Below, in pieces: positions 53,965-63,934 of a DNA stretch of 64,000 nt. The notes below the pieces were generated by a model, which worked only from the letters and a program-made list of their open reading frames with translations, was not told where the DNA came from and ran no database searches. The number at the start of each line of letters is the position of its first letter. Position 1 is the stretch's first letter. The stretch lies in contig OZ025798.1 of assembly GCA_964019425.1 (NCBI GenBank), forward strand, positions 310,001 through 374,000. Reading direction: 5' to 3'. Made by a program: the position numbers and the translations under genes. This DNA comes from Flectonema sp. DT1601 (Eukaryota > Euglenozoa > Diplonemea > Diplonemida > Diplonemidae).

Positions 53965-54638
53965 TTTCTCCTCCGACGTCGTTGGTGCAAAAAAATAAAT
54001 AAAAAAAGAAGGAAAATATTCAAATCACAGACAGAATAAACCGAAGAAAGGAAAGGGGGAGGGACTAAATGGTTTTAAATTTGTAAAAAATACAACTGTA
54101 TTGTATCACATTAACATAACGATAATTCATCTGTAAGGATACAGTCTTAACTTAGCCTTTTAAAGTAACTATTACGTTTCGAGAGTAATCCATACACTTC
54201 TATTCTCATCATCAGCATGGCATAGAAGTATACGTCAGTCAATTATTGAGACCGAGGCACCCCGGCTAGCAGAACTGGAGTGTAGTTACGTTTAGTTTAT
54301 TTTATTGGAACTTAAAAAAACGGAGAGGGGGGGGGAAAACAACTGAACTCAACTATTTTGCTATATCGAATAGCAAGACAGAACTAATACTCCACAATTA
54401 GTATCAACAAAAATCGTGGGTCACCAAACACGTCGGTTTTAGACTAGAATTAAAAGAAACCGAAGAAAGTACATCACCGCTGAAGATAAAAACTGTTGTA
54501 CCAAAGACCTCTATAACGGTGGTAATAAAGTAGCGGTGACTTTGGTAATCGAAAAATGAAAATAAGAATCGGCAACTTCACTAAATAATTCGTACACTTC
54601 GCTTTTGATTGCGCACAAACCCGGAAACAAGTTTATAT

Positions 54639-55679
54639 TTATTTCAGCTCCATAAACGATGGTAGTGGAGTGATTCCTCGATATTTCAAATCCTCGACTT
54701 CTGCCTGCAGCATATTAAATCTTTCCATAATCTCACGAATACGAGACGCTGAATCACCATTTTCACAAAGTTCAGTGTCCGGGATAAGCTTTTCGTTGAC
54801 TCGCTCGAAGAAATTGTCCTGAGATTTTTCAGCCTCGCTGTAGGTTGCAATGGCTGTGTCTATAAAAGAGAATATGCAGGTACCTGTGAAAATACCAACC
54901 CAACCGAATATGGATCCCAACAAGTCAAACAATGACTGCCCACGCTCGTGTTTAATTTTCGTAATATCGAAAGAAGCTGGCAAGACGTTAACCGTAATTT
55001 CGTTTTTCTGATAGTCGCGGAATTGAGTGGTTGCGAATTCAGTTGAATTCTTAATGGTGCCATTGAGGTATTGTTGTTGTGATAATTTATATGAAATTGA
55101 AGCAACGTTTCCAAACCCGATGTAAACAGGAGCTGGCCTGTCTAATTCATCAATGGGTTCACCCCTAGCTATCGCATTCATGATTACATCATCACCCAAC
55201 AGTGCAATCTGCGTAGACGACTCACTTGTAGCGGAAATACACGCGTCTGGAATCGAGTCGTTCGGATTTACCAATGCACCTGTGCCTATATATCTAACGC
55301 TAAAAGACAGAGTCATATAGTCATAAGGATGCGTGAAACTAATACCTAATTTTGTCAGCAAAAAACTATTAACAATGTATGAGTTCTCCGTTGCTAGAAT
55401 CTGAACAGCACTTGTGCAGTTTAGATATTCATCTGTTGTCCACTTCGAGAAACGACATTCATCCGGTTTGAGTACGCACGCCTCTCCTATAAGGCCAGGA
55501 GTATATACCCAAGGCACACTGATATCGTTTTCACGCTCTGTTTCTATACTAATTGTATTCTTACTACCAGTTTCGACATAGTCAACACTCAGCTTCACAA
55601 TAACGTAAGTACAAATCCCCCACAAGATCAACAATATAAGCAACCTCGCAATCTGTAACTTTCTCTTGCTGAGTGCCAT
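54639..55679 (-). CDS. two-transmembrane family protein, paralogue 3
   Basis: 346 residues. It shares the whole second half with paralogue 2 (from DDVIMNAIARGEPI to the coiled-coil tail) with only a few changes. The first half of the ectodomain differs at scattered sites (PDECRFSKWTTDEYLNC, VRYIGTGALV). The Cys of the ectodomain and the NGT/NST glycosylation sites are kept. The FTGTCIFSF stretch in helix 2 is identical. The 24-nt leader GTTATACTTATATCACC follows a CAG acceptor at 55704. A recent duplicate of paralogue 2, or subject to gene conversion with it. Confidence 0.8.
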   Translation of the reverse strand: MALSKRKLQIARLLILLILWGICTYVIVKLSVDYVETGSKNTISIETERENDISVPWVYTPGLIGEACVLKPDECRFSKWTTDEYLNCTSAVQILATENSYIVNSFLLTKLGISFTHPYDYMTLSFSVRYIGTGALVNPNDSIPDACISATSESSTQIALLGDDVIMNAIARGEPIDELDRPAPVYIGFGNVASISYKLSQQQYLNGTIKNSTEFATTQFRDYQKNEITVNVLPASFDITKIKHERGQSLFDLLGSIFGWVGIFTGTCIFSFIDTAIATYSEAEKSQDNFFERVNEKLIPDTELCENGDSASRIREIMERFNMLQAEVEDLKYRGITPLPSFMELK

Positions 55680-56074
55680 AGTAAAAGGTGATATAAGTAT
55701 AACCTGTTTGAAATATATAAATAATTAAGTTATAACCTGTCCTACTCATCATGTTTGCCCTTCTCTGTAAAGGGGCAGCTTAAGTTAGAATATGTCAGTT
55801 AGAATATAAGAAATCATTAATAGTTTTCAGTGTCATATTATGAGTGCTCTAGGAGGGTAACTGCAGCAACAGAGGACCCATTGGTATTGATAGTTATCAG
55901 TCAATCAAAAAAGAATTGGCTTTATCTTCAACTATACAGAAAATAATAATAATAATATAACACTGTGATTTTTTGTTTGTGCACGAAACCGTGAACCGAC
56001 TTAAACTGATAAAGCTAAAGGAGGTTTACGTGTGCTGCCAACATTCTTTTTCGTTCTTACAATGTTTGTTAAAT

Positions 56075-56107
<33 letters not shown>

Positions 56108-56284
56108 GCAAAAATTCGAAGCGTTCTTATGAAAGTTAAATTCCGAACGTTTGAAATGTCTATCGAAGTGATCAAAAGGTAATCGTTTTACCCTTCGAGT
56201 GTGTCTCGAATAATAATAGAATCGAATGAGATAAGGGGATACAAAGAAGTGTAACACTCATGTGTTTGTTTTGTTCAAAAATAA

Positions 56285-56335
56285 AAGCTATGCAAGATGA
56301 CAGTCAGTTTAAGGTCATAACTGTGCCGGACGTAA
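56285..56335 (-). mobile_element. 5' fragment of SINE-like element S
   Basis: About 50 bp matching the 5' end of element S (AAGATGACAGTCAGTTTAAG, then GTCATAACTGTGCCGGAC on the plus strand), without the rest. Confidence 0.5.
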
Positions 56336-56678
56336 TTAAAGGATAAATAGAAAATAACAAAGAAAAAAAAAGAAACAATGAAAAAAAATCACATTGTTCT
56401 GTACCATTAGTTAGAATATCATGCTACTGTTTTCATAAAACACTGCGGAATACGTGTTCTATTAATGGAGTCGCTATTAACCATAAATAGCGGGGGTTAT
56501 CAAAATAAATAAAATAAATAAATAATCGATCAACTAAGTTAATATAACACTTTTTGAGTTTTTATTGTGGTAACCACTCAGATATTAGCCTAATATTTCG
56601 TTGAACACAAACGGAATCCTGTCGCACGTGGGAGATAAGTCATGACCATTCGAAATATCGGCTATCAATCTGAATAGT

Positions 56679-57177
56679 GTTTTTTTTTTTTTTAAAGCAA
56701 AATACAAACTGATGACTACGAGGGGTCTGGGTAGCCCGCATCAGTAAGGACCCAATCGCGAAGATTGTAGTTTCATAGTATCGGCCGGAAGTGATCGACT
56801 TCGCCTCCACCTTGCCCAGAGGCTAACAGGTTGTAAACAACTAAAGAAAATAAAAGAGAAATGATCCGGGAGTGGGGGGAAGGTGAAAAAAATAAAAAAT
56901 CTTCTATCTTTCATATACATCTTTCTTTATAATACGACCACATGTGCCATATGCCCAAACTCCACGAAAGAAAATAGAAAACCCCGGAACAGTACCGAGG
57001 ATCGTTCACCCCCAGTTGTCCAAAGCATTATAATTGTACTGTGGGCTTACCGAAAAGCTTTAGAAAAGTACCACAAAAGAATTGGGCAGCACATAGCCAC
57101 ATCACTCAGCAAGAAATGAAAACCAAAAGGATCAGGTAAGATGACAGTCAGTTTAAGGTCATAACTGCGCCGGACCT
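56679..57177 (-). mobile_element. SINE-like A-tailed element S, copy 2
   Basis: Nearly identical to 52937-53439 over its length, with an A run (plus-strand T run 56680-56693) at its 3' end. It splits repeat D. AATAGTGTTT stands on the left (56673) and AATAGTTTTT on the right (57178), which is a target duplication. The unbroken version CTGAATAGTGTTTTCTC occurs at 52089-52105. Insertion therefore followed the duplication of the surrounding block. Confidence 0.85.
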
Positions 57178-57564
57178 AATAGTTTTTTCTCAAACGATTT
57201 CGTTGATACAAAAAAAAAAAAAAATGCACGCGAATAATTTGCGAACTTCATCGGCAGTGTTTGTCGACAACCAGAGTCTGGCTACCTCTGAACAGTTTTC
57301 TTACATCGGTGCAGAAAAAGAAAATAAAATATGTGCATTCATTGGGGGGATGCTTAAGTTGATATGATTCAACTCGAAACAGTTTCATTATCGTCGAGCG
57401 GGGATTCCGGCTCCGAGCGCCATCACCACAAGATGATAATTATGGTTTGAGAGATAGAACACCCCAATAACTTGTTAAATAACTTTATGGCATTACATAT
57501 ATTTAATAAATAAATCGGTAATTGCAGATAGAATGAACCGAAGAACAGAGAGGGGGAAACAACT

Positions 57565-57935
57565 AAACTCAACTATTTTGCTATATCGAATAGCAAGACA
57601 GAACTAATACTCCACAATAAGTATCAACAAAAATCGTGGGACACCAAACACGTCGGTTTTGGACTAAAATTAAAAAAAACTGAAGAAAGACAGTTATCAT
57701 CGCTGAAGATAAAAACCGTTGTACCAAAGACCTCTATAACGGTAGTGGTAACCTTGAAGAAGGAGAGAGGGAGAGAGTGGGAGATGGTATATAATTTAGT
57801 AATTTTTTTTCTGTAAAAAAATAAGGCTATAATCGAAAAATGAACAAAAGAATCGGCAACTTCACTAAATAATTCGTACACTTCGCTTTTGGTTGCGCAT
57901 AAACCGGAAACAATGTTTACAGAAATGGAACAAGT
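57565..57935. repeat. conserved 3' flank of two-TM genes (near paralogue 4)
   Basis: Same landmarks as 50075-50364, with an added GAGAGAGGGAGAGAGTGGGA low-complexity insert near 57760, which is also in the diverged copy near 62345. Confidence 0.7.
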
Positions 57936-58982
57936 TTATATTTGTTTCATCTCCGTAAACAATGGTGGTGATGTGTTTCCTCGACATTTTAAATTGTCAA
58001 CTTCCGTCTGCAGCATATCAACTTTTTCCATAATCTTACGAATACGAGATGCCGGATCACTATTTTCACAAAGTTCAGTGTCTGTGATAAACTTTTCTTT
58101 GATTTTCTCAAAGAAATTGACCTTAGAACTTTCAGCCTCGCTGTAGGTTGCAATGGCTGTGTCCAGAAAAGAGAATATGCAGGTACCTGTGAAAATACCA
58201 ATCCAACCGAATATAGATCCCAACAAGTCAAGCAATGACTGCCCAGGCTTGTGTTTAATTTTCGTAATATCGAAAGAAGCTGGCAGGGTGTGAACTACAA
58301 TTTCGTTCTTCGGAAGGTCACGGAATTGAGTGGTTGCGAATTCAGTTGAATTCTTAATGGTGCCATTGATGTATTGTTGTTGTGATAATTTGTATGAAAT
58401 TGAAGCAACGTTTCCAAATCCGATATAAACAGGAGCTGGCCTGTCTAGTTCATTAATGGTTTCACCGTAAGCTATCGCAGTCATGATTACATCATCACCC
58501 AACAGTGCGATCCGCGTAGACGACTCACTTGCATCGGATTCACACGAGTCTGGAATCGAGTCATTCGGATTTACCAATTTCCACGTGTCTTTATACCTAA
58601 CGGTGAAAACCACTCTCAGAAAGTCATAAGGGTTTGTGAAACTAATACCTAAATCTCTCAGTAACAAACTATTAACGAGGTATGAGTCTTCCCTTATTAG
58701 ATTCTGAATAGCAGTTGTGCAATTTACTAAGTCATCTGTTGTCCACTTCAGAAAACTACATTCCTCGAATTTAAGCGTACACTTATGTCCAATAAACTTA
58801 GGAGTATATAACCAGGGCACACTAATATCGTTTTCACGCTCTGTCTCTATATCGATTGTATTCTTACTACCGGTTTCGACATAGTCAACACTCAGCTTCA
58901 CAATAACGTAAGTACAAATCCCCCACAAGATCAACAAAATAAGCAGCCTCGCAATCTGTAACTTTCTCTTGCTGAGTGCCAT
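57936..58982 (-). CDS. two-transmembrane family protein, paralogue 4
   Basis: 348 residues from MALSKRKLQIARLLILLILW. Same layout: helix 1, ectodomain with Cys (HKCTLKFEECSF, LVNCTTAI, PDSCESDA), PAPVYIGFGNVASISYKLSQQ and NGTIKNSTEF. Helix 2 follows (LLGSIFGWIGIFTGTCIFSF), then a tail with a helical segment IRKIMEKVDMLQTEVDNLK. The ectodomain N-half is distinct from paralogues 2 and 3 and closer to 5. The start is set after the CAG acceptor at 59007 with the shared 24-nt leader. The longer open frame upstream is not conserved among paralogues. Confidence 0.8.
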   Translation of the reverse strand: MALSKRKLQIARLLILLILWGICTYVIVKLSVDYVETGSKNTIDIETERENDISVPWLYTPKFIGHKCTLKFEECSFLKWTTDDLVNCTTAIQNLIREDSYLVNSLLLRDLGISFTNPYDFLRVVFTVRYKDTWKLVNPNDSIPDSCESDASESSTRIALLGDDVIMTAIAYGETINELDRPAPVYIGFGNVASISYKLSQQQYINGTIKNSTEFATTQFRDLPKNEIVVHTLPASFDITKIKHKPGQSLLDLLGSIFGWIGIFTGTCIFSFLDTAIATYSEAESSKVNFFEKIKEKFITDTELCENSDPASRIRKIMEKVDMLQTEVDNLKCRGNTSPPLFTEMKQI

Positions 58983-59372
58983 AGTAAAAGGTGATATAAG
59001 TATAACCTGTTTGAGATAAGTAATAATAAAACAGCAGGGGGGTACCACAAGTAAATCGTAGGATACCAAATTGGTTTGAGGGCTAAAATAAAAATCCTTA
59101 TCCAATTTTCTTCAGAAGCAAGGGTCTCACCCATCACGTTTTTGCCTTTCTCAACAAGTGGACAGGTTTAAGTTAGTTGGTGTTGGTTAGTACTAATGGT
59201 TATCAGTCAAAAGAAGGGCGGGAAAATTCAATAGAATGCAAAAGTTCGTAGGACAACAAACAAATAATGGTTGGTTTAAGTTAGTTAGTGTTAGGTGGTT
59301 GGTTGGTGTATATAGATATAGATATATTAATAGCAGTTTATCAAAAAGAATAAACAAATAAGTTTATAATAA

Positions 59373-59404
59373 TTTTTTTACAATAATAAATTATTGTAAA
59401 AAAA
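59373..59404. repeat. perfect 15-bp hairpin
   Basis: TTTTTTTACAATAAT at 59373-59387, a 2-nt loop AA, and its exact complement ATTATTGTAAAAAAA at 59390-59404. It could extrude as a cruciform or mark transcript processing. No related copy in the window. Confidence 0.6.
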
Positions 59405-60105
59405 AAGTGTACCTAAGAGGAACAAGAAATGAAACCATCCAAAGCAAATTATTCTGTAGGGGTCCATTCCGTTTAAGTTAGTATTTGTGGTTTTATCAAG
59501 CAAATAACAAAAATAAATTAAAATCGGTCAGTAGGACATCAAACAATGGTTGACTTCGAGATAAATTAAACGATGTTTAGCCGTTCCCCTTACCCAGCAT
59601 TCTTCAGCGAATGCAAGGAAAAGAGACCTCGTCAATGCCTTTTACCATGCAACACAGTCCCCTACTTTATAGTACGAGCGACAACAACAATGTATTTAGA
59701 CCCAATCTTGTTAGGATTGTTAAAGTATAGTTAAAGGATGATGAGGCATCCTGAACAGCACGGTACTGAGTTATGTTTTTTAGAGGATTGTTTAAGAACA
59801 AATAAATATCTGTATTGTACCAGACTTAACTAAACAAAACGCTAGTTATGATACATTTGACTAAAGGTAACGTCAGTACAAGTAAACACTCTGCATACGA
59901 CATAGAGGACTTTAAATGTTTCTATCTGAGCTGCATACACATCTCTTTTTCCGTGTTGTTATGCAGCATTGTATGTAATAAGGCCCGCGCGCAGCAGAGA
60001 CGGCTGATAACGCCAATTTTTGTCGAAGAGGGAAAAACATGCCAAATTAGATCAGAAAAATAAGAAATAAAGTAATAATTAGATAGAGAAATATGATCTT
60101 AATAA

Positions 60106-60820
60106 CATAGATGGAAGTGCCCTCCAAATTTGGAGGGCGCCTGGTGAAAATCAGCCACAAAAATTTGTAGGGCCAAAATAGGGCTGGAGGGCGCTTTTTT
60201 AATTAAATTTAATATAATGCCGAGCTCATTTTGACACACCCCTGCCCTCAGCGAGGGTTGAATCGCATCGTATTTGACTTTTCTCCGGTTCGCCCGATCA
60301 AATGCGTCTCTGGGATATCAGTTTACTTGCCACCAGTAAACTTCTTTTTTTTCTCACAAGGTACCGTGAAGACCGGCCTATTAACAGGTTAGCAAGAACG
60401 CACTCTCCCTCCTCGAATCCCTCTATATTCGACTCGGTGCATTCTGCGGGCTAATCAGCTCCTTGTAGATCTGGGATGCATCGTCCACTGAAATGAGTTT
60501 CAGCTTCAGGGATTGCAGCAGGCTCCGGAAGCTCTCAAGGAGTGGCCCATTGTTTTTGCCATTGTTGACCTCCGAACCATGACCTGGAGGTCTCGGTCGA
60601 ACCCCGTGACACCCTTTTTTCTCTTTTTCGAAAGACTGCCAAGCATGTCAAAAAAAAAAATTTTGGCTTCTGCGTCAAAATACTTGTGCGTCAGTGTAAG
60701 TCCCCGTCAATTTAGCTGTCTTATAGTAATAAAAAAGGAAAAAAAAAGCGCCCTCCAAAATAATATTTATATTAAAAGCGCCCTACACGCCCTCCAAATT
60801 GTAGGGCACTTCCATCTATG
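60106..60820. mobile_element. TIR element M, copy 2
   Basis: 715 bp, same ends and order as copy 1 at 43232-43986, with small deletions, notably in the GGGC repeats near the left end. The tRNA-like part is conserved but its B-box reads GGTCGAACCCC. Flanks TTAATAA and TTAGAAA are only a weak target duplication. Confidence 0.8.
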
Positions 60821-60954
60821 TTAGAAAAAAAAAAAAGAAATGCATCATTTCAAAAAGGAAAATAAGAATAAATGAAGACATTAAAACAAAAATTGTTCTC
60901 TTGTTCCATTCCTTGTAAGTTAGATTAGCAACCTCACAAACCGAAGTTTTTTTA

Positions 60955-61058
60955 ATGCTATCACACGACATATTGAAGTGATAACCTGAAGGAATAGAAT
61001 AATAAACAATTCATAGCAACGTCTATCATCAATAATAAAGTTAGATTAGGGAATACGT
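60955..61058 (-). pseudogene. 5' relic of a paralogue-5-like gene
   Basis: It matches the leader and start of paralogue 5 (63905-64000): TTAGATTAGGGAA..., CTTCAG acceptor-like region (here CCTTCAG), then ACTTCAATATGTCGTGTGAT. After about five codons the sequence departs from the family, and no membrane helix or ectodomain follows. A partial gene copy, or an alternative leader region. Confidence 0.55.
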
Positions 61059-61979
61059 ACTTCAGAAGGAGATACGATCTCGTTCAGGGCAATAACCTTG
61101 ACTGCAATACCCACAAGAACAAAAATAAATAAATGAAGTCAGGGACATAATTTTAGAACAGAAAAGTGAGAATAAGAAAATTTCTACAGTTTCCTAACAT
61201 CTAAGGTAATAAAACATACCACTTGTCCCTTTTTAGGCCTTCATCAGTAAGTTCTAGGGGACTTCACAAAATAGTTAGTAAGTTAAATAAATAACCAAAT
61301 ACATCGTAGGATAAATTTTTTTTAAAAAATTTATTCTTCGGATCATGCCCCCTCTTTCAGGGGACTGTGCGCGGTATCCTACTAATAGTTAGTTAGTATT
61401 AATAATTTATCAAGTCAATCAAAAAAAAGCAAAATTTCGTAGGACAACCCTACTACTAGGGTGGACACCTGTGTCTCCAATACTACTACATTATATCAAA
61501 CCTAATAAGTGGTCAGATAAACAGACAAATAAAGAATTCAATAACATCACATATTGTGTACTCAGCTGATAGGCACAGCTTCCGATGACGAGACATCGGA
61601 AACACGGCATAGTACTGAGTTATGTTTATGGAATAATAATAATAATAATTAAAAAAAAAATGTTTTCCATTCAATGCTCGACTTTAAAAAAAGATCAAAT
61701 CAAATAAAGTAGAGTCACATAAAATTGGAACGATAAAACATAATTTATAATATGCTTAGTGACAGCCGTGCGACTACTATTTTTCTAGATGGATTTCTCT
61801 GACCATAGAATATAAGTTTTTTTTATAATATTTATAAAAACGGACGGTACACTAAATCAAAAGAGATTTTTAAAAAAAAAAAAAAAAAAAATTAGGAAGA
61901 GAATTAAAAAAGAAGGTCAAATGGTCAGTTTCAGGTCTTATCTCCTGGCCTGATAATTTCCGATGTCGAAGTTAACGAT

Positions 61980-62090
61980 TCATATAAGCCTTATATTTTG
62001 TTGATAGCAGACAGTACTACATGTTATCAACATAATAAGAATGACTCATTTTGAACTGTTTCTTCTCCGGCTTAGTTGGTGTAAGAAAAA
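61980..62090. repeat. dispersed repeat D, copy near paralogue 5
   Basis: It reads ATAAGCCTTATATTTTGTTG, then CTTCTCCGGCTTAGTTGGTG before an A-rich end, in the same order as at 29050-29195 but diverged in the middle. Confidence 0.5.
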
Positions 62091-62189
62091 TGAATAAAAA
62101 GAAATACTATTGTGCTTTCGGTAACCACAGACAGAATTAAACCGACGAATAGGAGGAACCATGACATCGAACAGTACAGAATACACTAA

Positions 62190-62594
62190 CTATTCCACAA
62201 TAAATATTAGGACACGTTGGCTTTGGACTAAAATTAAGGAAATTTTCTTCCTTACGGTTATCATTGTGGAAGATGAAAACTCGTTGTACCTATAACTTCC
62301 ATTACAAATGATGGTAATAATGTCCTCTGGTAACTTTGAAGAAGAGAGAGAGGGAGAGAGAGGGAGATAGGATATAATATTCTTTTTCGTTTTGTTGAAG
62401 TCAGGGAAGGCAAAACCCCCATGGAAGCCCACGGGGCTCCAGTAATTCGGTACCACAATGAGACTCTCACAGGCGAGAATAGGATTTAAATGTCCATCAG
62501 AGCTCGCCAGGATGGTCAATGTAAGGAAGTCGTCTATGTACCGGCAAGAGTAGTCGAACAGAAGACGTTCAACGACCCTGGTGTTCCACTCCAT
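62190..62594 (-). pseudogene. fragment with a reverse-transcriptase-like YIDD motif
   Basis: A frame includes CRYIDDFLTLTILAS. The Y-x-D-D box, with upstream basic and aromatic residues, resembles motif C of reverse transcriptases of LINE or Penelope-like elements. The rest of the domain cannot be traced. The right half overlaps the diverged 3' flank of the family genes. I treat it as a retrotransposon fragment with low confidence. Confidence 0.3.
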
Positions 62595-62896
62595 TCCGCT
62601 TTGCCATTTTCAACAGCACTCATAACTTAAAGCTTTTGATAGAACTGTTGAGTTTTGCTTCGAGTTGCGAGCGGGAAGAGACAAGCTGGTCGCGGGGCCC
62701 GAGATGCCTTGTATATCAGAGAAGTTTAATCTGAAGTGCCACAGATGTTTACAACTATTAGATCCTGAATTTCAAAAAATGGGAAACTACTGCCGTGGTG
62801 CGGGAGGTTATCTTAACACGATAAGTAACCTCTACATCTAATTAGGCTTACAGCTGGTATTGTCTCACAATACGAAGCATTTTTTAAAAGATTCCG

Positions 62897-63934
62897 TCAC
62901 GTACGAAACGATGGTGCTGGTGGGTTTCCTCGAAATTTCAAATCTTCGAATTCCGCCTGTAGCATATCAAATCTTTCCGTAAGCTCACGAATACGAGATG
63001 CCGAATCACTATTTTCACAAAGTTCAGTGTCCGGGATAAGCTTTTCGTTGCCTTTCTCAAAGAGATCATTCTTAGATTTTTCAGCCTTGCCGTAGGCTGC
63101 AATGGCTGTGTCTATAAAAGAGAATATGCAGGCGCCTGTGAAAACACCAATCCAACCGAATATGGATCCCAACAAGTCAAGCAATGACTGCCCAGGCTTG
63201 TGTTTAATTTTCGTAATATCGAAAGAAGCTGGCAAGACGTTAATTATAATCTCGTTTTTCTGATAGTCGCGGAATTGAGTGGTTGCGAATTCAGTTGAAT
63301 TCTTAATTGTGCCATTGAGGTATTGTTGTTGTGATAATTTGTATGAAATTGAAGCAACGTTTCCAAACCCGATGTAAACAGGAGCTGGCCTGTCTAGTTC
63401 ATTAATGGTTTCACCGTAAGCTATCGCATTCATGATTACATCATCACCCAACAGTGCAATCCACGTAGACGACTCACTCGAATAGAAATCACACGCGTCT
63501 GGAATCGACGAATTTGAGTTTACTAATTCCCCCGTGAATCTATATCTAACGCTAAAAGATACTCTCAGATAGTCATAAGGGTTTGTGAAACTAATACCTA
63601 ATTCTCTCATTGACAAACTATTAACGAGGTATGAGTTTTCTCCTACTGGTGTTTGAATAGCAGTTGAGCAATTTACTAATTCATTTGCTGTCCACTTCTG
63701 AAAAACACAATTCTCGAATTGAAGAGTACATTTATTTCCAAGTGGGATAGGAGTATATATCCAAGGCACACTGATATCGTTTTCACGCTCTGTCTCTATA
63801 TCGATTGTATTCTTACTACCAGTTTCGACATAGTCAACACTCAGCTTCACAACAAAGAAAGCACAAATCCCCCACAACAACAACAAAACTAACATTCGAA
63901 CTATCTGAAGTATTCGCATCTTATCACACGGCAT
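62897..63934 (-). CDS. two-transmembrane family protein, paralogue 5
   Basis: 345 residues from MPCDKMRILQIVRMLVLLLL. It differs from the others in the N-terminal tail (MPCDKM for MALSKRK) and in its leader (GTTATCACTTCAAT), though the splice acceptor CTTCAG is in the same place. Helix 1, Cys pattern (NKCTLQFENCVF, LVNCSTAI, PDACDFYS), the PAPVYIGFGNVASISYKLSQQ motif, NGTIKNSTEF and helix 2 (LLGSIFGWIGVFTGACIFSF) are all kept, as is the helical tail IRELTERFDMLQAEFEDLK. The frame is open for 12 more codons upstream, but these lie before the acceptor. Confidence 0.8.
   Translation of the reverse strand: MPCDKMRILQIVRMLVLLLLWGICAFFVVKLSVDYVETGSKNTIDIETERENDISVPWIYTPIPLGNKCTLQFENCVFQKWTANELVNCSTAIQTPVGENSYLVNSLSMRELGISFTNPYDYLRVSFSVRYRFTGELVNSNSSIPDACDFYSSESSTWIALLGDDVIMNAIAYGETINELDRPAPVYIGFGNVASISYKLSQQQYLNGTIKNSTEFATTQFRDYQKNEIIINVLPASFDITKIKHKPGQSLLDLLGSIFGWIGVFTGACIFSFIDTAIAAYGKAEKSKNDLFEKGNEKLIPDTELCENSDSASRIRELTERFDMLQAEFEDLKFRGNPPAPSFRT

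Larger units (their letters stand above)
52447..54340. repeat. duplicated intergenic block, copy 2
   Basis: Second copy of 48065-49320. It begins GGAGGAGACTCCGTATGGAT and contains the hairpin near 52760-52799, an inserted SINE-like element and the small ORF. It ends with the GGAGTGTAGTTACGTTTAG stretch near 54290, which also closes copy 1 near 49255. Confidence 0.8.
51776..54638. other. intergenic 2.9 kb between paralogues 2 and 3
   Basis: Composed of repeat D (52010-52240), duplicated block copy 2 (52447-54340) with a SINE-like insertion, the small ORF at 53782-53964 and the conserved 3' flank (54352-54638). Long homopolymers are at 52123-52146 and 52937-52956. Confidence 0.5.
55704..57935. 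other. intergenic 2.2 kb between paralogues 3 and 4
   Basis: It contains a run of about 30 A (56077-56106), a partial 5' end of element S (56285-56335), repeat D split by element S copy 2, and the conserved 3' flank (57565-57935). No protein gene supported. Confidence 0.5.
59007..62896. other. intergenic 3.9 kb between paralogues 4 and 5
   Basis: It contains a perfect hairpin (59373-59404), repeat E (59660-59790), element M copy 2 (60106-60820), a 5' relic of a family gene (60955-61058), repeat D (61980-62090), a diverged 3' flank (62160-62330) and an RT-like fragment (62190-62594). No complete gene seen. Confidence 0.5.

Noticed and set aside
58983-59105. Upstream N-terminal extension of paralogue 4 (MDKDFYFSPQTNLV...)
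   Set aside because: It is not conserved in paralogues 1-3 and 5, and translates across the pyrimidine tract and CAG acceptor.
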